From assembly GCA_028583405.1 (NCBI GenBank), contig CM053259.1, forward strand, positions 20,437,951 through 20,501,950: a stretch of 64,000 nt of DNA. Direction: 5' to 3'. This DNA comes from Pogonophryne albipinna (lineage: Eukaryota; Chordata; Actinopteri; Perciformes; Artedidraconidae). The notes beneath the pieces are model-generated. The model was given only the letters and a program-made list of their open reading frames with translations. It was not told the origin of the DNA and did no database searches. Both the position numbers and the translations under genes were made by a program. Below, in pieces: positions 12,901 to 27,900 of the stretch; position 1 is the first letter of the stretch, and every line of letters begins with the position of its first letter.

Positions 12901-15900
12901 AATCACCAGAATGATTAGATCTTGCTACAACATGCTTCATGTGTATTGGCTCTCTGACGCTCATGACATTAACTCCTTATGAATTGATCCTTGTTAATGG
13001 GTGACAAGTCATTTTACTTTATATTATAGAAGTAATGCAGTCTGTGCCTAAATGTATTGAAGTTCTGTCCCCTGCCCCACCCTGCATCTATCCCGCGGCC
13101 ATAGTCTAATGTAAGTCTCTGCGTCCCTCTGGCCCATCAATGAGAGCTTTGTGCTGTCTGTCACTCTGGCCTTTTCTACTATCTCCGCCCACTTCAGCGC
13201 ATGTTGTCCTACAGATGGATTATAAGGTTACATAATGAGATGCTAAGGAATAGGATATTTGTTTTAGCCCTGGAACCGGATTATCAGCTGCACACAGAGA
13301 TGGTTGATAAACTATGACAGTACAAGAAGAAAAAACGGATATTCTTCCAGGAAATAATTTGATCAATTGGTTAATGTAAGAAGTGTTGAACTGGTATTTA
13401 TATTTTATAGAGACAATTATTAATAAGCTTAGTTTAACTTCAAGTACAGGCATTTTAAATCTGGTAAAAAAAGAGTAAAAAGAACCAGTGGAGTATATAG
13501 TGGCATACAATAAAACACTCAAGTAGAGTATACTTATGACACATTTGTTCAGCACTTGACTAAATGCATTTTCAAAAACGAATTTACTGATTATGTGCAA
13601 TTATTTTTGGGTGTTTTGTTAGAAACATGACTCTTACATGTACGTTATTTAATGGTTTTTCCGCCTCTGTCAGTCTACACCCCCCCCTCCTGTGAGCTAC
13701 ACTGCAGGCAGGTACTGTTCTCTGGCATCTCGCCCAAACCTAGCCAGCCATGCCCGACAACAAAGGTTTCACCCACATCAACACTCTGTTATATCTGGAC
13801 ACCTCCCTTTTTCAACAATGTCGCTCCATTCCTTTCTGGATAAGAACACAGAGTACGGTAATAACCAACAGTACGCTGCAATTAAACAAACAATTGGTTC
13901 ATTATTTTACACCAGCAAAGCATATAAAAAAAGAATGTTTTGTTGTTAACTAAGTTTCTACCTACATTTAAGTCCTGTGCAAACCATGTAGCCACAACAG
14001 GGACACATTGACACAACAAAAACAATGACGATCACTGGAATGTAGGATAAAGGTTGCAAGCTACTGTATATAATATTTTCTTACAGACTAAAGAGTGCAC
14101 TCACTGCAGAGTGCAAAGAAAAAAATCACAGACATAGGCAGATACTGAATATGCCATGACTAATATTGGGATTACAAGTGTCAGTTGTGGAGAAAGTCCT
14201 GAAAGGCCTTGAAGATTCATTTAAAGCTGAATACATTTTGATTGTCAGTTGTGATGGAAATCCCAAAAGAAAATTACTAGAAACAAAGTGTTGAAAACCA
14301 AAAAAGGTATTTCATTAATTTTATTATGAATTTACAATTTTTAGTCAACAAAGGCCCAGACTGATGATTAGTTGACTGATGAGGGTTTTTTCTATGGCTG
14401 ATGGCTAGAGATCAGGGCAGCTGATGGTAGACATATATAAGATTAATATATTATAGTAGTTGTTGTTGTTTTCTTTTAGTATCTTATAAATAATTACGGA
14501 CTATACTTGTATAGCGCTTTATAAGGTCTTTTCGACCCCTCAAAGCGCTTTAGATACTAAGAGTAATTCACCCATTCACACCTCATTCATGCAGAGCATT
14601 ATCACTTGCTCTAGGGAAGCCATGCCATCGGAAGTAATACTGATTTTAACATAATAGAAAATGCTAAACTTTAATAAACATTTATTCAACCTTGGTATTG
14701 TCCGCAAGTATTCATTGAACTACGCTTTGAGAAAAAAAAAAGATATTGTTGAACTTGAATAAATCCAAAATAAATCAAGTTGAGTAGCCTTCATTGGGGT
14801 TGGCTCAGTTAAATACTTATACAAATATATAATCTGCCTCGTGCAGGAGATTATTGGTCTACCACTAGCCCAGATGGCTCATACATGAACTAATTGACTA
14901 AAAACCGATGGCTCCAGACACTCCTCTCTGTGTAAAATACTTTTTCTCCTCATGCTAAATTCCAAACACTTAAACTGAGAGCAATGGTTTGATTGAGTTT
15001 TCAGGAGAGGACACAAGCCAACTTGTAATGCTGCACTGAAGAACAACTTTGTCTCTTTGTTGATATTTTGAAACAAACTGCAAAAACAAAAAAACTCAGA
15101 AAGGTCATACACTGCTTGTTAATAAGGGGAAGCAGTGATGCAATGAAATCATCCCCAGATTATAGTAATCATCACGCTGTTTGGAGGAACACTGTGGCCT
15201 CATTTTGCATCTGGCTTGAGGACAGCAACTGTCTTGTCTGTTCAGGTGAATTCAGCTTGTTGGTGATGGTTATCTAACAAAGTAATTAGGTTTTTAGGAT
15301 GTGCTGATGTGCGTGTTTTAATTGTAGAGCAGCAGGGGCAATATAAAAGGGAGTGTAGAGGGATCAAAGAAAGCTCTGGAGGTTGGTGAATTTAAAAAGC
15401 ATTCAATAACTCATGGATATTTAGTCATAGTATCAATGAAATGCCCACGCAAATTGTTAATTAATTTGATCTGTGAGAAATAAAGTGTAGTGTGTCAGCT
15501 GGAAAGAATCAAGTATTGGCACACATGACAGCAAGTAAACAAATACAAAATATTTTATTACCCTTGCTTAATTAAAAATGTCCCCATGCTACTCATCTTC
15601 TGTCGTTTGTATTTCTTCAGTTTTTCTTGCATATCTTGGTAGAAGTAAAATATCTGGTATTGTATCTAATGTATTTTTTTCAATTGAAAGGAACTCTCGG
15701 ACCAATCTGTAAAATAGATTTCCTTTTCTACTACACAATAACAATCCACACAACCCATTTGTCCATTGTCCCACAGGTTATTGACTCACTAGGCGTCATG
15801 ATTTACAAAGCTCTGGACTATGGACTTAAGGAAAACGAGGAGCGTGAACTCAGCCCGCCGCTGGAGCGCCTCATCGACATGATGACCAACACGGAGGAGG

Positions 15901-18900
15901 CGGAGAGTGACCCCTGTCCTGACGAGGGCTACGAAGCTACAGAGGAGGAGTGTGAGGAAGAAGAAGAGGAGGAAGAGAAGCCCGTCTCTGCCACGCCTGG
16001 CGTAGTCACCAGCATTCGCAGCTACCAAGACCTCATCACGGTATGTTGTGTGGGGCGCACTGTGTCTCTTAGGCTACGTTAAGAATGCTGCTTTAGTGTT
16101 CAATTTGGATTTATTTCTCAACTTAGATTTTTTTTGTTTGGCTGTTCACATTACTTTAACTGAATCAGGTTCTGTCCTGGACTGACCCACATGTGGAAAA
16201 CAAAAAAGAACCAAAAGCCATTGTACAAAAGTATACATGAAGACCACTGAACTCATCAATTACTGTTTAATTGTAAAGTTGTAGAGAAATACTTTTTTTT
16301 TTATGGAGCAATGGCTGAAAACATATGAAAGTGGCCCAAATAAGAGATAAAAAGATTCCACGCATTACTGTTAAAAATGATTAAAAATAAACTATTGATA
16401 CAAATATGCACAGGTCATAAGTGCATATTGCAACATTTCAGTGAGATCCATTAGGTCCAATCGTAAGCATAATCCCCACACAGTAACACTCCCATAATAA
16501 CTGCTCCTGATCCTTTACTGCAACATTTTGATTAGTCATGGTTCAAAGCTGATGAAGAACCATGACTCATCAAAGACATTAAAGGCGAAATAAATATGCA
16601 GATTTTTCTTCATCATGTCTAAAACAAAGCTGTGCACGTTGTCATCAGACCAGGTCCAAACAAATTCCCCTGATGGGGGCCGTCACGCTGTAAATTCCCA
16701 AAGCACTCTCTGAATATGAAAGCAATTATAGCTGTGTAAACACACTGGTATTTGGGGAATAGCCTTAGAAACGTTCAGCGTGTTCCTTCCATATAATAAA
16801 CACGGAGTATAATGAATTAGGACTGTTTGCTGCCGGTGCATGCTTCTAATTCTCCCAACAATCCCTCTCTTGATATAACGGCAATATGTTGGCATGACAT
16901 GGCTGGAGTAAATGGCGGCAAATTCCTGTCTGACCTCCTTCCTTCACTTTGACTCTGCCAGGCAGAGGAAGGTCAGGTCGATTAGGGTGAGGCAAGAGGT
17001 GACGCTGATAAAAGATGACGCCACTAGTGAAGCATCCCACTAAGACAGGAAGAGTTAGATGGTGCATGTGCAGACTGGGTCTCCTTTCTGATTAAGGGAA
17101 ATGGAGTGAACTCGTCTTACCAAAGCTGTCAATCTCTTGAGTTAGGATTGTGTTCCACCTAAGTATGGCTCATCAAATACTAAAATGATTTCACACAAAT
17201 TCACTGTGAAACCACGTTTCCAAACTGACATTTAGCACATACTGTTAACCTTCAGTTTCCTTTTTTTTGTTGCAACCGTAAGGTGTTGTGCCGTATACAG
17301 ATCATTGTTATTAGAGTAAACAGTGGAAACCACAGACATTGCAGTATTTGAGACATGATCCTGAAGACTCTCACTGCCTACTGTAAGTGTAGAACTAGCT
17401 GGGAATTTAGCTTCGGATGAACGAGGAAGAAGACACTTTCTGCTGAGTCAGACATTCCTGTGGCGAGCCAAGCCCATCAGGAGAAAGCAAGAATATGTCA
17501 CTCGTCCGGATTCCTGCTTTTGTGTCACTTGAGATAATTTGAGCTCATCTATTATGTTGTCAGGCAGGCTTTATTATCGTCAAAGTCAAATACCATAAGG
17601 GTCAGAGTTTTAAATGGTACATAGCTAATGCTAGTCAGACAATGTTGCTCTGACTGGACAATCAGGTTCACACTGATGACATTTTGTGCACATGATGTCC
17701 AGAGAGTGCTTACTGACGATAAAGCTCCCATGATGCCTCTGGGGTGCCACCATGAGCAAGAGATGTTTGTTTTTGGTATCGAAACTCATACAATTGTATA
17801 TGTCTCTATTTTCTGTTTAGTGCAATCATTGGCCCACATTTTTGATTTGCCCAATACTTTGACCAAATGCTCTCTAATCTAACAACAATAACATTCCCAT
17901 CACCCCTGAGCCCTGTTGCTTTTTTTGTTTTGTTTATAGGACAGTTGGCAGGTTTACAGAAAAGCTACTGGCATGATTTTCTTGAAACTTTGTTGAAAGG
18001 TGTGGCCAAGGAAAAAACCATTACGTGTTGGCCTGCATTAAATTCACAGGGAGGTTTCACATTCCTTAACATTGAGAGATTTGAATTTGTGCTGAATTCA
18101 TGTGTTGTTGGAATAATCAGATATGCCATTTGCAGGTTATTTTGTTTAATTGTATTGGTCACAAAAACACTCGCCATGATTTAACTATATAAGAGCTCTA
18201 TGCCTTCAGCAGTTTTCCCGGATACTTGTCTAAATGAATGTTATGGTAGCCAGGTTTAGATATTGATTTGGTTTTAAGTAAAGGTCAAGACCATTTTATT
18301 AATACACAAGGGTGGCTCTAACGCACCACTACATGTATAACAAATTCCTTCTCTCATCTCCTACAGCTATGTTCTTCCCACCTGCCCAGCCCATCTGACG
18401 TCCCCCTCCATTACCAAGCGGTGTGTCGTGCTCTCTATGCGGAAGCCAGAGAACTACACACCTTCCTGGATAAAATCAAGAGTGCAAAGGAGGTAAGAAA
18501 CACATCCGTTTGAGTTACTAATAAACCTGGTGAGTCACAACCACTATTTCAAAAAATAATGAGTAACAATACCAACTTTTGGTCACTATGTCAAGATTTC
18601 CAAAGTCGGTTAATTTTATACATGAGTCATCCTCAAAACATTTGACTCTATAACTCATCACAAGAAATAACAAAATAAATTGAAAGTGATAGAGATGTGC
18701 TTGGAGGTCCTATCCAAAAAGTGCCAGGAGGAAATGAGGATTTACCAAACTCTCTTGTCGCTCGGAGTTACCACCCTCTGCTGTTTTGGGATGTGGTTTT
18801 GCCGTGTACAGATTTAAGGTTGAATAAGGATCTGTAAGGACAGCAAACCTTCTGATGCCAAGAAAAAAAAGAGTTGTGCCCAGAAAGTGCACAATAACCA

Positions 18901-21900
18901 CACTGGACCACAAAGTGGAAATGGTCCAGAAGCATTGAGACGGTGTAGGTGTCCCTGAATGACCTTTTTTATCTGGCCAGATCATCATTGCTTGCACTAC
19001 TTGGTCTCTTCATGGATGTGACCTGGCATCCGGTTTCTCATTTCTTTGGATTTATTGCTCTAGAGATAGAACATTGGAACTGGAGTAATTTAATCTGGTT
19101 AGTGAGGGATTCCCTATGGAGACGGCTTGTGTTTATACTGTTAATCCACTGTTAATCAAAACGTGATGGGATTCATTGTTTTTAATTAAACTCATTAATT
19201 GAAAATGTCGTCATGGTTAAATACCTTTGAGGAAATACAACATGGAAGATGTCATAGGCAACTTGAACAGATTTGGATAGTTAACACTAGTCTTTTGTCT
19301 AATTTCAGAAAATCATGTTTTCAAGCAAATTGGACACCAAATACAAACAGTAGGATAGCTTGTCGGAAAACATGTACCCTGCCCAACCGCAGCATTACAA
19401 ATAGACCAACATTCCTGTACAATTAGTTGTACAACTCTGTGTTTCCTGATTGAGTTGAGGTTTAGAGATGTAGCCACATGACTTATCCTATAGACTGTCA
19501 GACTAGCTTTGCTGCACAGTCTGTACATTCTCATGCAGTACGTTTCCCGCGTGAGCCAAGCAAACATCTTATGCAATATATGGTTATAGAATCAAGTTTA
19601 ACCTCATTATAGGAATTTAAGGAGCTTACAGGAGGGGGCCACCAGGCTGTATGGGCTGCTTTGCACTCCCTGTAGCACTGAGTCACTGGATAGCTGCTAA
19701 TAAGTAACCATGCACAGTGTCACACATGCTTACGTATTAGGAGGCTAGTCAATGAGTCTTTCTTCCAGTTTCTCTCACTGTTGTTGTTTTTCTCTCTGTT
19801 AGTGTCTATCTGCTTCTTCTTGTTTGCTGAATTCCCCTGTATGTTCTGCCAGTCTAGAAATAAACCATAACAAATAAATGTTTTTCTAAATGATGGGAAG
19901 TCCTGGGTATTAAATTGGAAGCAGCAAAGCATTTGCATACAAGAAGAGAACAGTCAGATCAGCAGAAAAGAAGATAAGGCCTAGGAAGAAGGAATGTGTT
20001 CCAGCAGTGAACATGGGTGCGGATAATTGGATGTGTAGAAAAAGAAAGCTGCAGCTTTAGGCTTGACTGTCTTTGATCTCCGATTGATTTCATTAAATAA
20101 CTTTAGATCTTAATTTATTATGAGTAGAACATTTAACAGCATTTCTGATATAGGAACAATTAAAAGCAAGCACCCTGTCCCATGTGTTTTTACATTTATG
20201 ACTGTGGATTAACGTGGTGTAAATATTGAGACTTGACACATGCAGCTGAGAAAAAGAAGAGCGATCATTAACTCACCCAGTTTGACATTTGAATTGCTCA
20301 CACAGTACTTTCCATACAGTAACTTGCTAGAGGACTTCCGTAGCCAGACATGAAAAGCAGCCATTAGACGACTATTGGCTTTTCCTTTCTTTCCCTCTGG
20401 TACATGGTCAATAGAGGATGAGACAGGTATTGACCCACTAATGTTAAACGACATCCATCGATTAATTAACCAGGCTGACTGCAGCGACCTCTACTTAATT
20501 AGAGCCAGTACTGTGAAAGCATCAGCACTCCTCAGGACTTGTTCCGCAGCTCAGGTAAAGAAGCAATGTCTCATGGGTACACCATCAGTAGTGGGAGAAA
20601 ACATTGAAGTATTTTCAGGAAGTTTTATTTAAATGAAATAATTGTAAACAAAATCTATAATATAAGCGTATGGTTGGGGCTTATCTTGGTCACCATGCGA
20701 CCTGTGTGAACTGACTGTCATGTTTTGATAATACAAAGACCGTCATATTTACACAGGAGGCGTGATGGCCGCCTGTTTAGATAAGGACAAGATTCATGAG
20801 AATTGATGGTCCACTCGTAATAACACGTCAGGTCGGGAGCTAATGTAGTGGCACAAACTCCCTATGAGTTATGCAGCTGAGAGGCTAAAATGTGCTCTTT
20901 GCTGTGACGCGTTCCATATAAGAGTCCGAAGTCATTTATAGTCCATAGTGTTTCATAAAACGCAAACAAACAATGTACAACTCCCGACCTGACTGTCAAC
21001 AGAAAGTATCAGAGCAAATTCACCCTCTTCCTACATCATATCCTCCCAAACCGGCATCCAACAGGTGACCTAAATAACAATAAACCACACCCACGTTACC
21101 ATTCCAGGAAGTGATAAACAATAAGAATTAAACGCGATGCAAACAGAAATGAAGATAATAATACAAATAATAAGTAATGGCAAAACAAGCATTTTGGCTC
21201 CTTCAAGTACTGTGAATGCACTGGCTTTGAATATCATGCCTAAATATTTGTAATATCTTACTTCATTTTATGTTTTCATGTCCCTTTTCTGGGCTAGAAT
21301 CTTCGAAGAATGGAAGGCGATACCCGGGAAGAACCTGTTGAAGACCTCGATGAGCTGCAAAATGCAGATTGGGTAAGATTTATTTTCTTCCTAAAGCATT
21401 ATTAAAATCACTCTGACCATGCATTTGGGATTAAGTAATTTATGTTTTGCAGTAAGATTTTCATCCCATCTTTATTTTTTTTCTCCAACAGGCACGGTTC
21501 TGGGTGCAGGTGATGCGAGATCTAAGAGATGGTGTTAAATTAAAGAAGGTTCAGGAGCGTCAGTATAACCCCCTGCCCATCGAATACCAGCTCACACCGT
21601 ACGAAATGCTGATGGACGACATCCGCTCCCAACGCTACAAGCTGAGGAAAGTCATGGTAAGGAAAAGGCCACCAAAAACCTTTTTTTTTTATTTAAACCT
21701 TTTTGTTTGTTTAATATGACTTTACAAAGGCATGTTGGTGCCGCTGTTGGTAGAAATAAATAACATGGAATGTGGACATGGAATATGAGAGTTTTCTTTT
21801 ACAATTTATTCCCCAAAAATGTATGACTTTTATTTTTTTCTCCACAAGCTTTTACAACTTTATTCATGGTAATTCAGAGTTCTGTTAAAATGTAAATGTT

Positions 21901-24900
21901 ATCCTCCCCTGGTTCTGTCATTTAGTTTAACCTACAATGGCCACAAAACACCATGGCATCTTCCAAATCATTTTTTTGTAATACTCATGTTTCATTCCGT
22001 TTGTTATAATAATAGTCCCATTTCTCAATGTTCTCAGGTGGAAATGGTAATTTCTCGCTACAGGTTTCAACAACATCTTCGTTACAGGTATATATACAAA
22101 CATTAAATAAAAATCAAGATCTTCATAATCAATTTTTTTTCAAGGTGAATGGAAACATCCCACCAAGGTTAAAGAAGAGTGCACATGAGATCATTCTTGA
22201 GTTCATCAGGTCGCGGCCGCCTCTAAACCCTGTGAGTAGTCGACAACATGCTGCAATAAATACATTTTGATTGAATGGTCACATGGAAGTTTTCTTAACA
22301 AGACATAAACTTTGACTAACACAATAGTTACATGACTTAACGCAATAACAAAACATGCACCCTATCTTGGGGTTGTTAGGTGGCAAATCTCACTTTGTTC
22401 ACCATGGTGATGGCATTTGAGGGCTCACTTGTGGTTGTCTCGACAGGCCTCAGCACGTAAACTGAAACCCACCCCTTATCGCCCCCGAAGCCTCCACGAG
22501 CGACTGCTGGAGGGCATCAAATCTGAACGGAAGCTCAGGCCAGTCTCACCGGACATGATCCGCAGACACCGCCTCGGTAAGCCACTAGTCAAGTCAAAGT
22601 CAACTTTATTGTCAATCTTCCAGTTTGTGTGTACAGACAGAGATCGAAATACCGTTTCCCACAATCCCGAATATAAAAACAAATGTATATAAAAATATGT
22701 GTGCAAATATGTATATGTGTGTATATATATATATATATACACAGAATCAAAGACACATAAAGACCTAAATAAAAACACAACAATCAGTATATACAAAATA
22801 ACAGTCACTTCAATATTTGAGAATGTACATTTGTGCAAAATTGTACATAGAATGTGCAAAATATTATTGACAGATTGTCCATAGCAGCGTAACATTACTG
22901 AGGTTGTATACGCACTAATGGCATATGCAAAAAAGAATGTACTTGTGCAACACTCGGTTCGACCCGTCAAACTAAACGGTTTAGTTTTATCTGAAATAGG
23001 TAGTAAATAACCCTAACCTGTTAACTTGCTGCTCAAGAGCCTACCCCCTCCACAATAACCATTATCTATGACTTGGTGCATTCGTCACGATTACTCTAAC
23101 AGCCCTCTTCCTACATTGATCTGTTCACTTAATCAGAAGTGTCAGAGTGTTTAAACACGGATCACTTTGACGGCTGCACGGAGCCATGAGTTGTTTGCCA
23201 GACCTTCATTGCTAATGCATCAGCTGTGGTTTCTGACAAATGTGCTCTTGGACTGATAAATACTTTGGCTTGAACTCCATGATATGATTCCTGTACTGCA
23301 TGTAATGCTGCTCTTTGTGGATACTGTTATATAACAGGGTGTCCGCGGGGTCTTAAAAAGTATTAAAAGTTGATAAATCCATTTAGCGAAAAGTAAACAG
23401 CATTTTCCAAGGTATTACATTTTGTAGCTCGTTTTCAATAAGTATATACATGCTCCAAAGAGGTTGTATTCTAAAGTGTGTCTGAATGTAATCATTGCGT
23501 AGGTGTGTAGTGTGATTCTGTGTAGTTTATTTATGGCATCCCATTGGAGGAGGCTTCAGTAGTCTGTCTCTTGGGAACAATGCCTCAATCATCTTTCTAA
23601 TGGTTTCTTTTTCTAATCAACCTTGCATTGGGTTAGTCACACATTATCTTGTGCTTTGTTCTATCTGAATTATGATAAGGAGTTATCACAAACTGTTTAG
23701 TTGTGCTATCTTACAATCAATACTGTATAGTAAATGTGAGGTAAAGTGTGTCGCCAATGTAACCGGTTAGAACTCGAAGTGGCGATGAAGTCTTAAAATG
23801 TATGGAAAGGGACTTAAAAAAGGTCATAAAAGGTATTACATTTGACTTCAGGATTCCTGCATATACCCTGTATAAGTGAGCAGTGCATAGGGCAGTAGAT
23901 AACCATGTTGCTTTGTATTCTTCATACATTTGGATATCATCTCTCAAACCATTTCAAGCCTTAATCAGCTAAAAACAGCAAGTATGTTGTCAGAATATAC
24001 TTTACACTGCGTCTCTGGGGTTTACACAAGATGCCTTTTGTGAGGGGATTTGGGAGGGTAATATGGAGCAGTGGTTACATAATCCTACTTATGTGAGGCT
24101 AAACGGGGTGTAAACATAACATGGTCTTTATAATGTTCGATTTTTAGAAACTGTATGTTTTACGAACTACAATGATTCATTGACTTCACCATCCATTTAT
24201 AACTCATGGATTTATTTTTCTCCAATTTACTCCCATTCTTTCTTATGTCAAATATGCGCATGTCTATCAGTCATGCGACCTCTTAGCACATCTTTCAGCT
24301 TTGACTCGTCAGGTAAAGTTTCACAAAACCTGTTGTGTTCCTTTTGTTGTTCCTTGTGTTTCATTCCAGGCTATTTTAGGGTTAGGTCCTGCTTCTCCCT
24401 GATTTAAACACACACCCTCTTTATGATTTGTTTGTGCTCATGTGTGTACTGTTACTGTACCCGAGGAAAAAAAGGGACATAAAAACAGTGCATCTATAAC
24501 TCAGACTGGGTAAATAGTATTAGCTGGGAGGTAGAATAAAAAGGAAAGAAATCCCTTTGTATCAGGCATGTTATGACCGATAACTTTTAAAGCGTGAGCT
24601 AAATATAGCAGTCACTATTCACAGGGGACCATCTGTAGTCTAGGTGATGAGAGATAGCCACTGAGCCAGAGCCTGTAGGGTGAGATTACCCATCATCACT
24701 CTGCCCTGCTCGTCACCCTAATCCGCTCTCACTGAGGAATATGACACATTACATAACACTGGTGTCAGCAGCCTACCTCTGGTTGAACGGCAGATGACCA
24801 TCTTAATGTCGCAATACAGTTTCACAGGATGACTGTAATCCAGATGGATGTATGGGAATAATCTTTGTACTGTGGCTGCACTCCTCGTTTTAGGCTGTGT

Positions 24901-27900
24901 TCAAAGTCGCACAATAACAACCGATTCACACCGAGTTTGACCTCAAGTTGTGCGTCAGTGTGTACTGTGTTCTGACTTTCAGGTATTTGTGGATTTTGAG
25001 ACATGAGTTTACAGACCTACTCGAGTGCATCGCAGCTCTTCAGACTTTTAAATTGAGACTGAACCATAAATATTGAACTATTGGATAAAAATAATCACAA
25101 GTCATTGCGAGTGACTTTAAGGTACAGTTAAGAGTTAAAGTGAAGGGGCTCTCATATGTGCTGTACTTTGATGCGTACATTTAGCAATAACGTATTTAAT
25201 AATTGCAATTTGCCTTTACTGTAAAGTATTACATTTAGTGAAAGAGGTGATTTACAATTGTGATGAACAATTTCCACTCAGTTAGTTTAGAGTTATGTGA
25301 TGCTGAAATATATATTTCAGTGTGAACAGTTTGCTCGTAATGGGATGCTTAATCATTAATTTAGTGTACAGTACATACAGATCGAGAATGTAGTATGTTT
25401 GATTGTGATTTTGAACACAGCCACCCTCTTGCTTGCCCTGGCACTTCCCTTCACTCTCCCTTTACTTTCCAGCTTTTCATAACATATTTGTGTGAACGTA
25501 ACCCACACCTACACAGCATCCCTTCACACCTGCATCTGACAGAAGCCTGCTGCTGTCAAGTCCTCACTGTGGAATCAGTCTGGTGTTAGAAATGTAAATC
25601 TGAATATGTGTGTGGTCCTACTAAAGGTTAAATATTCCCTTATTTCCTTTACAGGTGCAGGGAAAAGCATCAGCACTCCTCAGGACTTGTTCCGCAGCTC
25701 AGGTAAAGAAGCAATGTCTCATGGGTATGAAGTAAACCATCAGTAATGGGGAAAACACCTTGAAGTATTTTCATGTTGTTTTATTCAAATTAAGCGATTG
25801 GGGCTTATCTTGGTCACCATGCGGCCTGTGTGAACTGACTGGTGTCATGTTTTGATAATACAAAGACAGTCATAGTTTACACAGGAGGCGTGATGGCCAA
25901 GGACAAGATTCATGAGAATTTATGGTCCACTTGTAATAAAATTTCAATGGTATCTTTCACCCGCAGACACTCCTGATGCTCCCAGGAAACTAGCTGGCAG
26001 CACCCAGTCTCTGGCCAGTGGCACCCTGGGACCCAATCAGGGCGGAGCGCTGCCCCTCAGCCAGAGGAAGAGGCTGCTGAGAGCGCCAACGCTAGCTGAG
26101 CTCGACAGCTCCGAATCTGATGTGAGATATCGAACTCTTATTGTCTGTGCTCATAAGATGACCATTTCAAAAATGTAGCTCACACAACAAGAACACCACT
26201 GTCATTCCTTGACCACCTTAAGACATAGAAATAAAAAAGCGAATAATCCCAGATTATATTCACGGTTTATAATACACGTATGTCTTTGCACAGCCTTCGT
26301 CATCAACCCCCTTTATCAATTTCTTATTTAACAGCATTACAAATGTTTATGAAGTATCATGCAACTGTAGTATAAGTGTTTCCACAAGAAGCTAGTTAAA
26401 ACCCAATTGAATTAATTTTATTCTGCTATATTAAAAGAAATGATAGCTATGAGTATCACAGGACTCAATAGGACTGATGTTCTGGTTGACAGGAGGAGCC
26501 CACGCGGAGCAGCTCCAGTATGTCCCCGTCTTTAGTGGAGGACCTGTCACCTGAGTCTGTAATAGGGAAGAAAGGTAAGAGCTTACCTGTAACTTAATGT
26601 AATGTATTCTGCTTTTTGACTACTACAAACCGATGCTGCCTGCATAATATTCACTTTTTTTTTACATGTTATTCTTTTCTGTCCCATGACTCCAGCTCCT
26701 CCAAAGTTCCTTCCCGTTTCTGCGTCACCACAGCCAGACAAGCGTCGGTCTCCACAGAGGCGGCACTCCATCGAGAAGGAGGCCCCCACCAGCGTCTGCC
26801 CCTTCCTACCTCCGTCCAGACAGACCTCCAAGTCTTTGGTAGGTAAACCTCTAGGAGCTACCTAATCTGGTAACCATACATAGCCTGGATGAATTAATTA
26901 AGGAACCAATACATGAGTCCTTTAGGGCTGATGACAGAGCAATTATAAGTGACAGATATTACTGCATCAGCTGCAAACCACTTGTATCAGGTGATTTAAA
27001 CTAAAACACAATCACGTGGGACAAGTATTACTTGGTAATGCTGTACCTTGTAATAATTGAAGTGGTCGTCTATAATTGTAATCCCCTGCTCAATATGTCA
27101 AGTAAAGATTCCACTAGAAATGACCCACAATATTTTACAAGAACATTAGTCCCGTGCAAATCGGTATCTCAGTGATTTAGGATTGGAATATAGTACATCA
27201 TTTTTCATCTCCTTAAATGTAAATGCTATCAGCATCTCTTATCAGAAAATTGTATCAGTCTGCTCATTAATGCATTATACTGTAGCTAAATAAAAATAGT
27301 AGCACATGCTCAAAAAGTACAAATTACAGGCAAACGTTTGAATTGCAATGTTTGTAGAATACCAAATTGTATACATGGAAATCACAATTTGAATTACCTT
27401 TTTTAATATACCAATAATTCTGGATAAATACAACATATATTTGTTGAACTAACTGCTGTCCTGTGACCGGACATTCTTTCTGAGTGACTCTGTGTCGGTC
27501 GTATGATTCAGTGAGGTTGAAGGATGTAATTGAAACCACAGGACAGACGCTGTATGAAGGGATTTAGAGGGAACGGTTCATTCTCACCACTTGTTAGTTT
27601 ATTGGCAGACCTCTGGCGCCGGACCAGAAGCTGTGGTTTCAACCATCATCGAATCAGAATAAATACAACTTAAAACCCCATGGGGAGAGTCATCACACCC
27701 GTTTATCAGTCAAGTTTTTCTCGTAGCTGTATGTAATCAAGACATTTGTTGCAGTTTCCCTCCTATTGGCTGGCGCTCATATAATATCTAATTGAAATGT
27801 TTACCCTGATAAGCCGTCTCATCTCTAACACAGTCATTTCCTATTTTATTTATTAATGCAGCTGAAGGCGGATCCCAGCACCAAGGTAACCTGGTCAACA

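Larger units (their letters stand above)
5686..15776 (+). other. SPIRE1: SPIRE1 intron 2 (10.1 kb)
   Basis: No exon is supported. Contains an imperfect hairpin (7502-7536), an AGCATGCTAA-rich fish repeat (about 7548-7790), a LINE-like tail (12138-12275) and a GCGCTTT repeat fragment (about 14490-14610). The rest is AT-rich with nothing recognisable. Confidence 0.8.
22577..25654 (+). other. SPIRE1: SPIRE1 intron 8
   Basis: 3.1 kb. Contains a fish repeat at about 22592-22970 and a short transposon at 23335-23870. The remainder shows nothing. Confidence 0.75.

Noticed and set aside
13220..13600. 126-residue minus-strand open frame in SPIRE1 intron 2
   Set aside because: Low-complexity hydrophobic reading of AT-rich DNA; no domain, no splice context.
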